Part shown: piece by piece, positions 52,454-63,791 of the stretch
Position numbering within the stretch: position 1 is the first letter of the stretch
Layout of the letters: each line of letters begins with the position of its first letter
DNA from: Acidovorax radicis
GTDB taxonomy: Bacteria > Pseudomonadota > Gammaproteobacteria > Burkholderiales > Burkholderiaceae_C
Assembly: GCF_020510705.1 (NCBI RefSeq)
Contig: NZ_CP075184.1
Location: 2,418,001-2,482,000 of the forward strand
Length of the DNA stretch: 64,000 nucleotides
Reading direction: 5' to 3'
Made by a program: the position numbers and the translations under genes
Notes under the pieces: generated by a model
What the model was told of the DNA's origin: nothing
The model's database searches: none
Seen by the model: the letters and a program-made list of their open reading frames with translations, nothing else

Positions 52454-53283
52454 TGCCGGGCACGACGACACTGGGGGCTGTGATTGATCAGGTAATCGAC
52501 GTTTCGGATGCATCCTTCGAGCGTCGCTTCAGTGGTCTCAATCGGTTATACGGTGTCCAAGGCGCCTCCCGAATACGAGGAGCTCATGTTGCTGTCATCG
52601 GCATCGGTGGTGTCGGCTCCTGGGCTGCAGAGGCGTTAGCACGCAGCGGTGTAGCACAGATCACGTTGATCGATCTCGACCATGTGGCTGAATCCAACAT
52701 CAATCGCCAGATCCATGCAGTAGGGGGAACCATCGGATTGGCGAAGGTACTGGCCATGCGCAATCGGATTGCAGAAATCAACCCTGCCTGTGTGGCCCAT
52801 TGCGTCGAAGATTTTGTAGACACCGACAACTGGCCTGCCTTACTCGTGACGCCCGTGGACGCGGTGATTGATGCCTGTGACCAGATCAAGGCCAAATTGG
52901 CGATCGCTGTATGGGCTAAAACTGCCAAGGTGATCCATATTGCGGTGGGGGCTGCGGGTGGAAAGCGGTATGCACACAAGGTAGACATCGATGATCTTGC
53001 CCACACCACGCATGATCCATTGCTAGCGCAATTGCGCTACCGGATGCGCAAGCACCACCAAGCGCCGCGCGACGGCAAGAAGATTGGTATCACCTGCGTT
53101 TTCAGCCGTGAGGCTGTCGCGCCCCCGGACCCGTCGTGCGACATTTTGGGCGATGGATCATTGAATTGCCACGGGTACGGATCGGTTGTGGCTGTGACGG
53201 CCACGTTCGGTCAATGTGCGGCAGGTTGGGTCATGGACAAACTTGCCGAGAATTCAGAAAGAGCTGTAAAAAGCACGCTATAA
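52453..53283 (+). CDS. tcdA: tRNA threonylcarbamoyladenosine dehydratase TcdA
   Basis: E1-like ATP-dependent enzyme that cyclises t6A37 of tRNA to ct6A. The 276-residue protein has the nucleotide-binding loop AVIGIGGVGSWAAEALARSG, LIDLDHVAESNINRQIHA, and VDAVIDACDQIKAKLAI. The ATG at 52453 overlaps the cpoB TAA by one base; upstream codons are shadow. It ends 44 bp before tRNA-Lys, itself a t6A-type substrate. Confidence 0.93.
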   Translation: MPGTTTLGAVIDQVIDVSDASFERRFSGLNRLYGVQGASRIRGAHVAVIGIGGVGSWAAEALARSGVAQITLIDLDHVAESNINRQIHAVGGTIGLAKVLAMRNRIAEINPACVAHCVEDFVDTDNWPALLVTPVDAVIDACDQIKAKLAIAVWAKTAKVIHIAVGAAGGKRYAHKVDIDDLAHTTHDPLLAQLRYRMRKHHQAPRDGKKIGITCVFSREAVAPPDPSCDILGDGSLNCHGYGSVVAVTATFGQCAAGWVMDKLAENSERAVKSTL

Positions 53284-53327
53284 TTCAAGGCTTTGCAGCA
53301 ATCTGAAAATTGATTGTTGCAATGACC

Positions 53328-53403
53328 GGGACGTTAGCTCAGTTGGTAGAGCAGCGGACTTTTAATCCGTTTGTCGTGGGTTCGACCCCCGCACGTCCCA
53401 CCA
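53328..53403 (+). tRNA. tRNA-Lys (anticodon TTT)
   Basis: Complete 76-nt cloverleaf with encoded CCA. The acceptor stem is GGGACG(T)...(A)CGTCCC, the D loop AGCTCAGTTGGTAGAGC, the anticodon loop CTTTTAA within GGACTTTTAATCC, and the T arm GTGGGTTCGACCCCCGC. Confidence 0.98.
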
Positions 53404-53416
53404 AGTTTTAGTTGCG

Positions 53417-53456
53417 AAAAAAGCACTTAGCGCAGAGATGCCTAGGTGCTTTTTTC
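53417..53456 (+). terminator. Rho-independent terminator after tRNA-Lys
   Basis: AAAAGCACTTAG pairs with CTAGGTGCTTTT (one G-T pair), followed by TTTTTTC. It ends the tRNA transcript and possibly that of the tol-pal operon. Confidence 0.8.
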
Positions 53457-53628
53457 TTGGGTATGTCGCTTGTTTTGGTGATCGCTCGGCTTGTTTCGCG
53501 GCGTCTCAAGGCCTTTGCCAGGCCAGCGGAAAGGCCCGGCCTCAGCCTGACCTGCATGCGTTGAGCACCCATTGTCCTAATCGTGTGGTCAAGACGAGTT
53601 GACGAAGTGCCACAACGCAGTCCCAGCA

Positions 53629-54690
53629 CTATCTGGTGGTGGGGCTTGCATGTTTGGGCGCAAAAAGGTCCCAGCATGCGATGAATAGTGCCGCAATAAC
53701 GGGCCCAATAACAAAACCTGTCAGGCCAAACAGCGCCATGCCTCCGAGGGTAGAGATGAGCACGACGTAATCAGGCAGTTTGGTGTCTTTCCCTACCAGG
53801 ATAGGGCGTAAAACATTGTCGACGAGCCCGATGACGCAGATACCAAATGTGCTCAGCACAACGCCCTGCCAGACTGCACCCGTGGCCAGAAAATAGATGG
53901 CAACTGGCACCCAGATCAACCCTGCGCCTACCGCTGGCAGCAGTGACAGGAAGGCCATCAAAACGCCCCAGAGCACGGGGCCCTGGATGCCTAGCGCCCA
54001 GAAGATCATGCCACCCAATGCGCCTTGGGAGGCCGCAACCACGATGTTTCCTTTAACGGTAGCCCTGATGACCGTGGTGAATTTTTCAATCAGTTGCCTT
54101 TTGTGGGCCTCGTTCAGTGGCGTTGCCTGTCCGATGCGTAAAGCAAGGCTCGCACCGTCTCGCAGCAGAAAGAACAGCAGGTACAGCATGATGCTGAAGC
54201 TCACGACAAATTCCAGTGTGTTTTGCCCCACGGTCAAAACACGTGTCGCCAAAAACTGGCTCGCCTGCACAGAAACGGACGACAGCTTCTCTTGCAGTTC
54301 TGCGACGCTTGTGAGGTGCAGTCGATCCAGCAGATCGACAGCCCAGACAGGAATGGCAGCGATCACCTGCTGAAAATAAAGGCCAAAATTAATTTGACCT
54401 GAACGTACCCGCTCATAGATGGTTGATGCTTCCTGGACGAGTGAAACGGCGATGACTGTGAGGGGGAGGATCACAACGATCAGGCACAGAGCCAAGGTGC
54501 ACAGCGCAGCGAGGGTCGGGCGTTGAGGCATCTTCTTGAGAAGCCTGCGGTGCAGGGGGGCGAACAGGATCGCCAAGATGACGCCCCAGAATACCGCGCC
54601 GTGAAACTGCCATAGGATGGCGCCGAACGCGATGGTGACGGCGATCAGCAGCAGTAAGAAGGCTTTGTCCTGCAGGTGGTGGGGTGTCAT
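53629..54690 (-). CDS. AI-2E family (PerM/YhhT-like) membrane permease
   Basis: A 353-residue inner-membrane protein with about eight hydrophobic helices, typical of the family (ILWQFHGAVFWGVILAILFA; FSIMLYLLFFLLRDG; GALGGMIFWALGIQGPVLWG; LLPAVGAGLIWVPVAIYFLA; and VDNVLRPILVGKDTKLPDYV). Members have been linked to autoinducer-2 export or sodium-proton antiport; the role here is open. The ATG at 54690 is chosen because upstream residues are not membrane-like. It is divergent from sucA. Confidence 0.88.
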   Translation of the reverse strand: MTPHHLQDKAFLLLLIAVTIAFGAILWQFHGAVFWGVILAILFAPLHRRLLKKMPQRPTLAALCTLALCLIVVILPLTVIAVSLVQEASTIYERVRSGQINFGLYFQQVIAAIPVWAVDLLDRLHLTSVAELQEKLSSVSVQASQFLATRVLTVGQNTLEFVVSFSIMLYLLFFLLRDGASLALRIGQATPLNEAHKRQLIEKFTTVIRATVKGNIVVAASQGALGGMIFWALGIQGPVLWGVLMAFLSLLPAVGAGLIWVPVAIYFLATGAVWQGVVLSTFGICVIGLVDNVLRPILVGKDTKLPDYVVLISTLGGMALFGLTGFVIGPVIAALFIACWDLFAPKHASPTTR

Positions 54691-54933
54691 GTTGGTGAGG
54701 CAAATGAGGATGGTTGGAATGTACGCGAGGCGTTGCAGGGGCGAGCTGCGCGTGCTGGTCGATGCGTGACAAAACGAACCCGGATAAGGGTGAATGCGGT
54801 TCAGTGGCACAATACCGGCTTGTACCAAGGCCCTTCCCCAGCCACAGTCGCATCCGCCAACCGGTTCAGCCGTGACGCGGAAGGTTTCTCAACCAGCTAA
54901 TGCTTTCCCAAGGAAAGCGGAGGTCAGCGGAAT

Positions 54934-57813
54934 ATGAGCGATACGACGTCCGTCTATCAAGCCTACCAAGGCAATACCTATCTTTTCGGCGGCAATGCGC
55001 CCTATGTCGAAGAGATGTACGAAAACTACCTGGCAAATCCTGGCAGCGTGCCTGACAACTGGCGCGAGTATTTCGACGCACTCCAGCACGTTCCCGCTGC
55101 GGACGGCAGCAACGCCAAAGACGTCCCGCATCTTCCTGTCATCAATGCTTTTGCCGAGCGCGCCAAGCAGGGCGGCACCAAGGTGGTGGTTGCTACGGGC
55201 GCTGACTCAGAGCTGGGCCGCAAGCGCACCGCCGTGCAGCAGCTCATTGCCGCGTACCGCAACGTGGGCCAGCGCTGGGCTGATCTGGACCCGCTCAAAC
55301 GCACAGAGCGCCCGGCAATTCCTGAACTGGAGCTTTCGTTCTACGGTTTCAGCGATGCCGACCAGGAAACGGTGTTCAACACCAGCAACACGTTCTTCGG
55401 CAAAGAAAGCATGCCGTTGCGTGAGTTGGTCAACGCGCTGCGCGAAACCTACTGTGGCTCTATTGGTGCCGAGTACATGTATGCCACCGACCAGAATCAA
55501 AAGCGCTGGTGGCAGCAAAAGCTTGAAGCCATTCGCAGCAAGCCCAGCTTTGGCGCTGACAAGAAAAAACACATCCTTGAGCGTTTGACGGCCGCTGAAG
55601 GTCTGGAGCGTTTTCTTCACACCAAATATGTGGGCCAAAAGCGTTTCTCCCTCGAAGGGGGAGAAAGTTTCATCGCTGCGATGGACGAGCTGATTCAGTC
55701 TGCTGGCGCCAAGGGTGTGCAGGAAATCGTCATCGGCATGGCCCACCGAGGCCGCTTGAACGTGCTGGTGAATTCCATGGGCAAGATGCCCAAGGACCTT
55801 TTTGCCGAGTTCGACCATACCGCCCCTGAAGACCTGCCTTCTGGTGACGTGAAGTACCACCAGGGCTTCAGCTCTGACGTGACAACTTCCGGCGGTCCGG
55901 TTCACTTGTCGCTGGCGTTCAATCCGTCCCACCTCGAAATTGTGAACCCCGTCGTTGAAGGCTCGGTGCGCGCGCGTATGGACCGCCGCGCCGACCCGCA
56001 TGGCAAGCAGGTGCTGCCTGTTCTGGTGCACGGCGACGCTGCCTTTGCCGGTCAGGGCGTCAATCAGGAAACCCTTGCGCTGGCCCAGACCCGTGGTTAT
56101 TCCACGGGTGGCACGGTACACATAATCATCAACAACCAGATCGGGTTCACGACCTCCGATCCGCGCGATACCCGCTCCACGCTGTACTGCACCGACATCG
56201 TCAAGATGATCGAATCGCCCGTGCTGCACGTGAACGGAGATGATCCAGAGGCCGTAGTGCTGGCCACTCAGCTCGCCCTTGAGTTCCGTATGGAGTTCGC
56301 CAAAGACGTGGTCGTGGACATCATCTGCTTCCGCAAACTTGGCCACAATGAGCAGGACACTCCTGCCCTGACCCAGCCGCTGATGTACAAGAAGATCGGC
56401 CAGCACCCCGGCACGCGCAAGCTGTACGCCGACAAGCTGGCGGCACAAGGCTTGGGCGAAACCCTGGGCGACGATATGGCCAAGGCATACCGCGCCGCCA
56501 TGGATGCTGGCAAGCACACAGTAGACCCTGTGCTGACCAACTTCAAGAGCAAGTACGCGGTGGACTGGAGCCCGTTCCTGGGTAAAAAGTGGACGGACGC
56601 TGGTGATACGGCTATCCCGATGGCTGAATGGAAGCGTCTGGCCGAAAAGATCACCACCATCCCTGACAGCGTGACGCCGCACCAACTGGTCAAGAAGGTA
56701 TATGACGACCGCGCAGCGATGGGGCGTGGCGACATCCCCGTGGACTGGGGCATGGGTGAGCACATGGCGTTTGCCTCTTTGGTAGCCAGCGGCTACCCGG
56801 TGCGCCTGTCGGGTGAAGACTGCGGCCGCGGCACGTTCACACACCGTCACTCGGTCATCCATGACCAAAAGCGCGAGAAGTGGGATATCGGCACTTATGT
56901 GCCTCTGCAGAACGTGGCCGAAAACCAGGCGCCGTTTGTCGTTATCGACTCCATCCTGTCGGAAGAGGCCGTGCTGGGCTTCGAATACGGGTACGCATCC
57001 AACGACCCCAATACGTTGGTGGTCTGGGAAGCGCAGTTCGGCGACTTTGCCAACGGTGCGCAGGTCGTGATCGACCAGTTCATTGCCTCGGGCGAGGTGA
57101 AGTGGGGCCGTGTGAACGGCATCACGCTGATGCTGCCACATGGCTATGAAGGCCAGGGCCCGGAGCACAGTTCTGCGCGTCTGGAGCGCTTCATGCAGCT
57201 GTCGGCTGATGCCAACATGCAGGTGGTTCAACCCACCACCGCCAGCCAGATCTTCCATGTATTGCGCCGCCAGATGGTGCGTGATCTGCGCAAGCCGCTG
57301 ATCATCATGACGCCCAAGTCGTTGTTGCGTAACAAGGACGCCACCTCGCCGCTGTCCGAGTTCACCAAGGGCAGCTTCCAGACGGTGATCCCTGAGCAGG
57401 ATGAAGCAATCGCCAAGAAGGCCGCCAAGGTCAAGCGCGTGATCGCTTGTTCTGGCAAGGTGTATTACGACCTGGTGAAAAAGCGTACAGAACGCGAAGA
57501 TGATGATGTGGCCATCCTGCGCGTCGAGCAGCTGTACCCATTTCCTCACAAGGCTTTTGCGGCCGAACTCAAGAAGTACCCCAATGCCACCGACGTGGTG
57601 TGGTGCCAGGACGAGCCGCAAAACCAGGGCGCCTGGTTCTTTGTGCAGCACTACATCCACGAGAACATGCTCGAAGGCCAGAAGCTGGGTTACTCCGGCC
57701 GGGCTGCGTCGGCATCGCCAGCGGTGGGCTATTCGCACCTGCACCAGGAACAGCAAAAGGCGCTGGTGGATGGCGCGTTTGCCAAACTCAAGGGTTTTGT
57801 CCTGACCAAGTAA
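54934..57813 (+). CDS. sucA: 2-oxoglutarate dehydrogenase E1 component
   Basis: Thiamine-diphosphate decarboxylase of the TCA-cycle 2-oxoglutarate dehydrogenase complex, 959 residues. It has the N-terminal E2-binding segment ([20 protein letters not shown]), [39 protein letters not shown], the TPP-binding region with [19 protein letters not shown], and the C-terminal transketolase-like domain ([34 protein letters not shown]). A GGAGG-like ribosome-binding site precedes the ATG. It opens the sucA-sucB-lpd gene set. Confidence 0.98.
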   Translation: MSDTTSVYQAYQGNTYLFGGNAPYVEEMYENYLANPGSVPDNWREYFDALQHVPAADGSNAKDVPHLPVINAFAERAKQGGTKVVVATGADSELGRKRTAVQQLIAAYRNVGQRWADLDPLKRTERPAIPELELSFYGFSDADQETVFNTSNTFFGKESMPLRELVNALRETYCGSIGAEYMYATDQNQKRWWQQKLEAIRSKPSFGADKKKHILERLTAAEGLERFLHTKYVGQKRFSLEGGESFIAAMDELIQSAGAKGVQEIVIGMAHRGRLNVLVNSMGKMPKDLFAEFDHTAPEDLPSGDVKYHQGFSSDVTTSGGPVHLSLAFNPSHLEIVNPVVEGSVRARMDRRADPHGKQVLPVLVHGDAAFAGQGVNQETLALAQTRGYSTGGTVHIIINNQIGFTTSDPRDTRSTLYCTDIVKMIESPVLHVNGDDPEAVVLATQLALEFRMEFAKDVVVDIICFRKLGHNEQDTPALTQPLMYKKIGQHPGTRKLYADKLAAQGLGETLGDDMAKAYRAAMDAGKHTVDPVLTNFKSKYAVDWSPFLGKKWTDAGDTAIPMAEWKRLAEKITTIPDSVTPHQLVKKVYDDRAAMGRGDIPVDWGMGEHMAFASLVASGYPVRLSGEDCGRGTFTHRHSVIHDQKREKWDIGTYVPLQNVAENQAPFVVIDSILSEEAVLGFEYGYASNDPNTLVVWEAQFGDFANGAQVVIDQFIASGEVKWGRVNGITLMLPHGYEGQGPEHSSARLERFMQLSADANMQVVQPTTASQIFHVLRRQMVRDLRKPLIIMTPKSLLRNKDATSPLSEFTKGSFQTVIPEQDEAIAKKAAKVKRVIACSGKVYYDLVKKRTEREDDDVAILRVEQLYPFPHKAFAAELKKYPNATDVVWCQDEPQNQGAWFFVQHYIHENMLEGQKLGYSGRAASASPAVGYSHLHQEQQKALVDGAFAKLKGFVLTK

Positions 57814-57871
57814 GGCCAGCTACCCGAACGTCAACAGACCAGAACAAAACCCCCTTCTGAAAGAATTCAAA

Positions 57872-59140
57872 ATGGCTATCGTAGAAGTCAAAGTCCCCCA
57901 ACTGTCGGAATCCGTGGCTGAAGCCACCATGCTCACCTGGAAGAAAAAGGCCGGTGATGCCGTGGCCGTGGACGAAATCCTGATCGAAATCGAAACCGAC
58001 AAGGTGGTGCTGGAAGTGCCAGCACCTTCCGCTGGTGTGTTGACCGAAATCATTCAGGGCGACGGCGCCACCGTGGTGGCCGAACAGTTGATTGCCAAGA
58101 TCGACACCGAAGGCAAGGCCGGTGCAGCAGCACCCGCAGCAGCGGCGGCGGCTACGCCTGTTGCTGTTGCAGTGGCTCCTGCCCCAGCACCCGCGCCTGT
58201 GGGCGGCAACAAGGGTGATGTCGCGATGCCTGCTGCCGCCAAGTTGTTGGCTGATAACAACCTGTCGGTTTCCTCGGTGGCCGGCACGGGCAAGGATGGC
58301 CGCGTGACCAAGGGCGATGTGCTGGGCGCCGTGGCCGGCGGAGCCAAGGCCACCGTCGCTCCGAGCGTGATCCCGACGGGCGTGCCGACCAAGGTATTGC
58401 CACAGGTAGCCGCCCCCGCAGGTAAGGAAGACCTGAGCGGTCGCCCAGAACAACGCGTTCCCATGAGCCGCCTGCGTGCCCGTGTGGCAGAGCGCCTGCT
58501 GCAGTCGCAATCGACCAACGCCATCCTGACCACGTTCAACGAAGTGAACATGGCCCCTGTGATGGACATGCGCAAGAAGTTCCAGGACGCGTTCACCAAA
58601 GAACATGGCGTGAAGATTGGCTTCATGAGCTTCTTCGTGAAGGCTGCTGTGCATGCCCTCAAGAAGTACCCCGTGCTCAACGCTTCGGTCGATGGCAATG
58701 ACATCGTCTACCACGGCTACTTCGACATCGGTATCGCCGTGGGTTCGCCCCGTGGCCTGGTGGTGCCCATCCTGCGCAATGCGGATCAGATGAGCTTTGC
58801 CGACATCGAGAAGAAAATCGCCGAATTCGGCAAGAAGGCGGCCGAAGGCAAGCTGGGTATTGAAGAAATGACCGGTGGAACCTTCTCCATCTCCAACGGC
58901 GGCACCTTCGGCTCAATGATGTCCACCCCCATCATCAACCCGCCCCAGTCCGCTATTTTGGGCGTGCACGCCACCAAGGACCGCGCTGTGGTCGAAAACG
59001 GCCAGATCGTCGTTCGCCCGATGAACTACCTGGCGATGTCTTACGACCACCGCATCATCGACGGCCGCGAAGCCGTGCTGGGCCTGGTGGCAATGAAGGA
59101 GGCGCTGGAAGATCCTTCGCGCCTGCTGTTTGATATCTAA
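57872..59140 (+). CDS. sucB: 2-oxoglutarate dehydrogenase E2 (dihydrolipoyl succinyltransferase)
   Basis: Core subunit of the complex, 422 residues. The single lipoyl domain carries its Lys in [19 protein letters not shown] near residue 43. An Ala/Pro-rich linker leads to the E1/E3-binding domain ([20 protein letters not shown]), and the catalytic domain ends with the active-site [16 protein letters not shown] (His-x-x-x-Asp). It is 58 bp downstream of sucA. Confidence 0.97.
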   Translation: MAIVEVKVPQLSESVAEATMLTWKKKAGDAVAVDEILIEIETDKVVLEVPAPSAGVLTEIIQGDGATVVAEQLIAKIDTEGKAGAAAPAAAAAATPVAVAVAPAPAPAPVGGNKGDVAMPAAAKLLADNNLSVSSVAGTGKDGRVTKGDVLGAVAGGAKATVAPSVIPTGVPTKVLPQVAAPAGKEDLSGRPEQRVPMSRLRARVAERLLQSQSTNAILTTFNEVNMAPVMDMRKKFQDAFTKEHGVKIGFMSFFVKAAVHALKKYPVLNASVDGNDIVYHGYFDIGIAVGSPRGLVVPILRNADQMSFADIEKKIAEFGKKAAEGKLGIEEMTGGTFSISNGGTFGSMMSTPIINPPQSAILGVHATKDRAVVENGQIVVRPMNYLAMSYDHRIIDGREAVLGLVAMKEALEDPSRLLFDI

Positions 59141-59154
59141 GCCCTGAACCGTAT

Positions 59155-59205
59155 CGACCCACCCGCGTGGCCCGGCCTCTGGTCCTGCCCGCCGGTGGGT
59201 CTTTC
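59155..59205 (+). terminator. Large hairpin between sucB and lpd, possible terminator or attenuator
   Basis: GACCCACC and GGTGGGTC form a perfect 8-bp stem around a 30-nt GC-rich loop, followed by TTTCTCC. The T-tract is short, so partial read-through to lpd is likely. Confidence 0.45.
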
Positions 59206-59230
59206 TCCAACAGACTGAACGAGATTTCCC

Positions 59231-60658
<1,428 letters not shown>

Positions 60659-60660
60659 TT

Positions 60661-60716
60661 TTTGAACAAAAAAGGGCGCTAGCGCTTATCAAATAAGCGC
60701 TAGCAGCTATTGAATT
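60661..60716 (-). repeat. Dispersed palindromic repeat, copy 4 (most symmetric)
   Basis: CTAGCGCTTAT and ATAAGCGCTAG are both intact around a CAA core, with AGCAGCTATTGAA and AAAAAAGGGCG flanks. It lies between lpd and zapE and could form a stable hairpin with a T-rich end on the minus strand. Confidence 0.88.
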
Positions 60717-60739
60717 CATAGTATCAGAGCATCCATCAC

Positions 60740-61837
60740 GTGACTGTCAAACAGGCTTATCTGGCCGAGTTGGCCGCTAAAGGCTACCAAAGTGACCCAG
60801 CGCAGCTGCGTGCGGTAGATGCCCTGCAACGCTGCGCGGATGACTGGGCTGCGTACAAAGCACAACGCTCCAATACGCTCAAGAAGCTGATCAACCGCCC
60901 GGATATTCCACGGGGTGTGTACATGTACGGCGGGGTGGGGCGGGGTAAAAGCTTTCTGATGGAGTGCTTTTTCAACGCGGTTCCCCTCAAGCGCAAGGTG
61001 CGCTTGCACTTTCACGAGTTCATGCGCGAGGTGCACCGCGAACTCGCTGGCCTGCAGGGTACGGTAGACCCGTTGGATGTGCTCGGCGCGCGCATTGCCA
61101 AGCGCTACAAACTCATCTGTTTTGATGAGTTTCACGTGGCGGACATCACTGACGCCATGATCTTGCACCGCTTGTTGGCGGCGCTGTTCCAGAATGGTGT
61201 GGGTTTTGTCACCACATCCAATTTCAAACCTGACGATCTGTATCCGGATGGTTTGCACCGCGACCGCATCTTGCCAGCCATTGCGTTGTTGAACGAAAGG
61301 CTTGAAGTCGTCAACGTGGACAACGGCACCGATTACCGTCGGCGTACGCTCGAACAGGTGAAGCTGTATCACACGCCGCTGGGGCCGCAGGCCGATGCGC
61401 AGATGAATGAGGCGTTTGACCAATTGGCCGAAGTGCGCGACGAAGACCCTGTGCTGCACATCGAAGCCCGCGAGATCCGGTCGCGCCGCAAGGCGGGTGG
61501 CGTGGTCTGGTTTGACTTCAGGACCCTTTGCGGAGGGCCACGTTCGCAAAACGATTATCTGGAGATCGCAACGCAGTTCCACACGGTGCTGTTGTCGGAT
61601 GTGCCCCATATGCCAGTGAGCATGGCATCGCCTGCACGGCGTTTCACGTGGCTGGTGGATGTGCTTTATGACCGGCGCGTCAAACTCATCATGTCGGCGG
61701 CGGTGCTCCCTGAGCAACTCTATACCGAAGGCCCGCTAGCGCACGAGTTTCCTCGAACTGTCTCGCGGCTGAACGAGATGCAGTCCAAGGAATTTCTGTC
61801 GCTGGAGCGGCGTACCGTAGATACAGGACTCACATGA
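60740..61837 (+). CDS. zapE: Cell division ATPase ZapE (AFG1-like)
   Basis: A 365-residue P-loop ATPase that affects FtsZ ring stability in E. coli. Walker A is MYGGVGRGKSFLMECFF near residue 75, Walker B is LICFDEFHVADITDAMIL, and VGFVTTSNFKPDDLYPDGLH is the sensor region. Other AFG1 landmarks are RVKLIMSAAVLPEQLYTEG and the C-terminal RTVSRLNEMQSKEFL. It starts shortly after the dispersed repeat and is coupled by ATGA overlap to the next gene. Confidence 0.93.
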   Translation: MTVKQAYLAELAAKGYQSDPAQLRAVDALQRCADDWAAYKAQRSNTLKKLINRPDIPRGVYMYGGVGRGKSFLMECFFNAVPLKRKVRLHFHEFMREVHRELAGLQGTVDPLDVLGARIAKRYKLICFDEFHVADITDAMILHRLLAALFQNGVGFVTTSNFKPDDLYPDGLHRDRILPAIALLNERLEVVNVDNGTDYRRRTLEQVKLYHTPLGPQADAQMNEAFDQLAEVRDEDPVLHIEAREIRSRRKAGGVVWFDFRTLCGGPRSQNDYLEIATQFHTVLLSDVPHMPVSMASPARRFTWLVDVLYDRRVKLIMSAAVLPEQLYTEGPLAHEFPRTVSRLNEMQSKEFLSLERRTVDTGLT

Positions 61838-62559
61838 CGATGATCCGTTGGTCGCTAGTGGCCGCTGCGCTTTTTCTGGTGTTGACGGCCGCTCCCATCG
61901 CAGGGCAGGCAGAGAGCCTCGTCGGCGGTGCGGATGCAGGCGCCCCAGCCGGTACACCGACCAATGACCCTACGGCATCTGCGGCAGCAGCACACCGCAA
62001 AGCCGAGCACGCACGCATCACCCGTGAGCGTGCAGCGTTGGCCGCAGGCCGCCAGCGGGATGAGGCTGCTTGTTATAAGCGGTTTGCGGTGGAAGATTGT
62101 TTGCGCGGCGTGCGTGCCAAGGTGCGGGACGTCGAGAGCGCTCTGCGCTCGCAGGAGGTGGAACTCAACGATGCCGAACGCCGCGAAAAAGCGGCCGAGC
62201 GCCTGCGCGCCATCGAAGAAAAGCAGAATGCCGTCCCCACCCCGCCGCCTGGTGGTAAAAAGGGCGATGCCAAGGTGCGCAAGGGGCAACCTGGTCCGGA
62301 TGATGTGAAAACGCAGCACGACCATGCTGCCCAGCAGCGGGCGCAACAGCAGCGTGAACGTGCTCAGTCACAAGCCACGGAGCAGGCCTCACGTGCCGCC
62401 TCGAACGCAGAGCGTGCAGCCAAAACACGCGAGCGGCATGCAGAGGCGCTCAAAGCGGCGCAAGAACGCCGCGCTCGGGTAGAAAAAGCCAGTGCCGATG
62501 CGGCCGCGCAGGGGCTCAAGCCTGCTGCACCGCTGCCCGCCCCCGATTTTCAGCGTTAG
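61834..62559 (+). CDS. Exported Ala/Arg/Gln-rich coiled-coil protein of unknown function
   Basis: A 241-residue protein with a signal peptide (VAAALFLVLTAAPIAGQAES). The mature part is mostly charged coiled coil. A likely conserved core, CYKRFAVEDCLRGVRAKVRD near residues 78-97, has two Cys eight residues apart that could form a disulfide. The middle is Pro/Gly/Lys-rich and the C-terminal half is Ala/Gln/Arg helical repeat. I do not recognise a named family. Start ATG overlaps the zapE stop as ATGA, so translation is coupled, suggesting an envelope or division-related role by inference. Confidence 0.75.
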   Translation: MTMIRWSLVAAALFLVLTAAPIAGQAESLVGGADAGAPAGTPTNDPTASAAAAHRKAEHARITRERAALAAGRQRDEAACYKRFAVEDCLRGVRAKVRDVESALRSQEVELNDAERREKAAERLRAIEEKQNAVPTPPPGGKKGDAKVRKGQPGPDDVKTQHDHAAQQRAQQQRERAQSQATEQASRAASNAERAAKTRERHAEALKAAQERRARVEKASADAAAQGLKPAAPLPAPDFQR

Positions 62560-62673
62560 TGTTGCAGATTCATGGCGTTCACAGCGCAACGCCGCGTAAA
62601 GCAACACCCGCCTTTTGTTGCTCGCGCTCTTTTTGCAAGTGGGTGAAGGCCCACGCCGGCCCGCACCGTGATT

Positions 62674-63480
62674 TCAAACGCGGCCGAGATCGACGGGGGT
62701 GAGGCGGGCGATCTTTTTCTCTTCTACCAGGGCCTCGATTTTGACGACAACCAGCGACAGGTTGTCGCCGCCCCCACGTGCGCGGGAGCGGGCTTTGTCA
62801 ATCAAAAACTCCGTGGCTTCGCGTGGGGAGAGTGAATCCACCACCGAGGCCAGTTCCGTCGGTGAAAAGTAATGCCATACGCCATCGCTGCAGGCGAGCA
62901 AGACGTCCCCAGGCTGCAGCTGGGGAATCACGTGGGTGGTGATGGGCGGATCACTCTCGGTGCCGAGACACCCGACCAAAATGTTGGAGTGCGGGTGGTT
63001 GTTGGCCTCCGCTTCGGTCAGTTCACCCCGGTCGACCAGCGCCTGCACGTAAGAGTGGTCGCTGCTACGAAATGCCATTCTCGGACCTTGAAAATGGTAA
63101 ATGCGCGAGTCACCTGCATGCACCCAGTGACAGTCGCCGCGGGGGTTGATGAGGAACGCGGCAATCGTGCTGTGGGGCTCCTGTTCTGCCGAGATGGCCG
63201 TGAGCCGGATGACGATGTGGGCTTCTTCAACCATGCTTTTGAGCATTGCTGCCGCGTCATCCGTATCGGGCGAATAGCGTTCAAACAGCTGCCTGGCAGT
63301 CATCATGACCTGGTCGGAAGCCTTGCGCCCGCCACTGCGCCCACCCATGCCATCGGCAATCACGCCCAGCACACAGCCGTTGTGCCGCTCATGGGAGATC
63401 AAGGCGACCTGATCTTGCTGATATTCACGGTCACCCTTGTGGATGCCGGTGGATGCGATGAGGCGGAACGCTTTGGTCAT
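62674..63480 (-). CDS. PP2C-family Ser/Thr protein phosphatase
   Basis: Metal-dependent phosphoserine/threonine phosphatase of 268 residues. The metal-binding Asp motifs are visible: STGIHKGDREYQQDQVAL, GVIADGMGGRSGGRKASD, HAGDSRIYHF and LLACSDGVWHYFS, with RGGGDNLSLVVVKIEALVEE at the end. Such phosphatases pair with Hanks-type kinases or regulate secretion systems; no kinase is in the window. It is divergent from the DinG-like helicase. Confidence 0.93.
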   Translation of the reverse strand: MTKAFRLIASTGIHKGDREYQQDQVALISHERHNGCVLGVIADGMGGRSGGRKASDQVMMTARQLFERYSPDTDDAAAMLKSMVEEAHIVIRLTAISAEQEPHSTIAAFLINPRGDCHWVHAGDSRIYHFQGPRMAFRSSDHSYVQALVDRGELTEAEANNHPHSNILVGCLGTESDPPITTHVIPQLQPGDVLLACSDGVWHYFSPTELASVVDSLSPREATEFLIDKARSRARGGGDNLSLVVVKIEALVEEKKIARLTPVDLGRV

Positions 63481-63791
63481 GGGAATGATTGTGAAGGCGT
63501 GTGCACAAACGCTCGTCGTGTAATACAGGTCAAACGCGTATTATCTGCGCGCCTGTGGCATTTTTGCCATCCCTGGTGCGCCCCTACCTTGAAACCCCGC
63601 CTTCAATTACCCCAACGCCAATGGATCGCATTGCGCACAGAGCCAACGGCCACTGTCGCTCGGATTGGAAACCCTCCGCCTTTTGGCGCATGTGACGGGT
63701 TGATTTCGCCGCACTTGAAAAAGCACCGCCCGGTATTGCGCGACGCAGCGCGCCGGGTGGGGCGTGAGCTGGCCCCGCAAGAGTGGGACTC
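63481..63791. other. Intergenic region before the DinG-like gene
   Basis: About 310 bp between two divergent genes. No convincing coding frame, RNA or repeat was found. Confidence 0.45.

Noticed and set aside
55207..57756. Open frame of about 850 codons antisense to sucA
   Set aside because: Low-complexity His/Val/Gln composition typical of antisense frames in high-GC genes; sucA is unmistakable.
60661..60716. Copy 4 of the palindromic repeat as a simple terminator of lpd
   Set aside because: On the plus strand the hairpin is not followed by a T-tract, and the same sequence with conserved flanks occurs elsewhere, so it is listed as a repeat.
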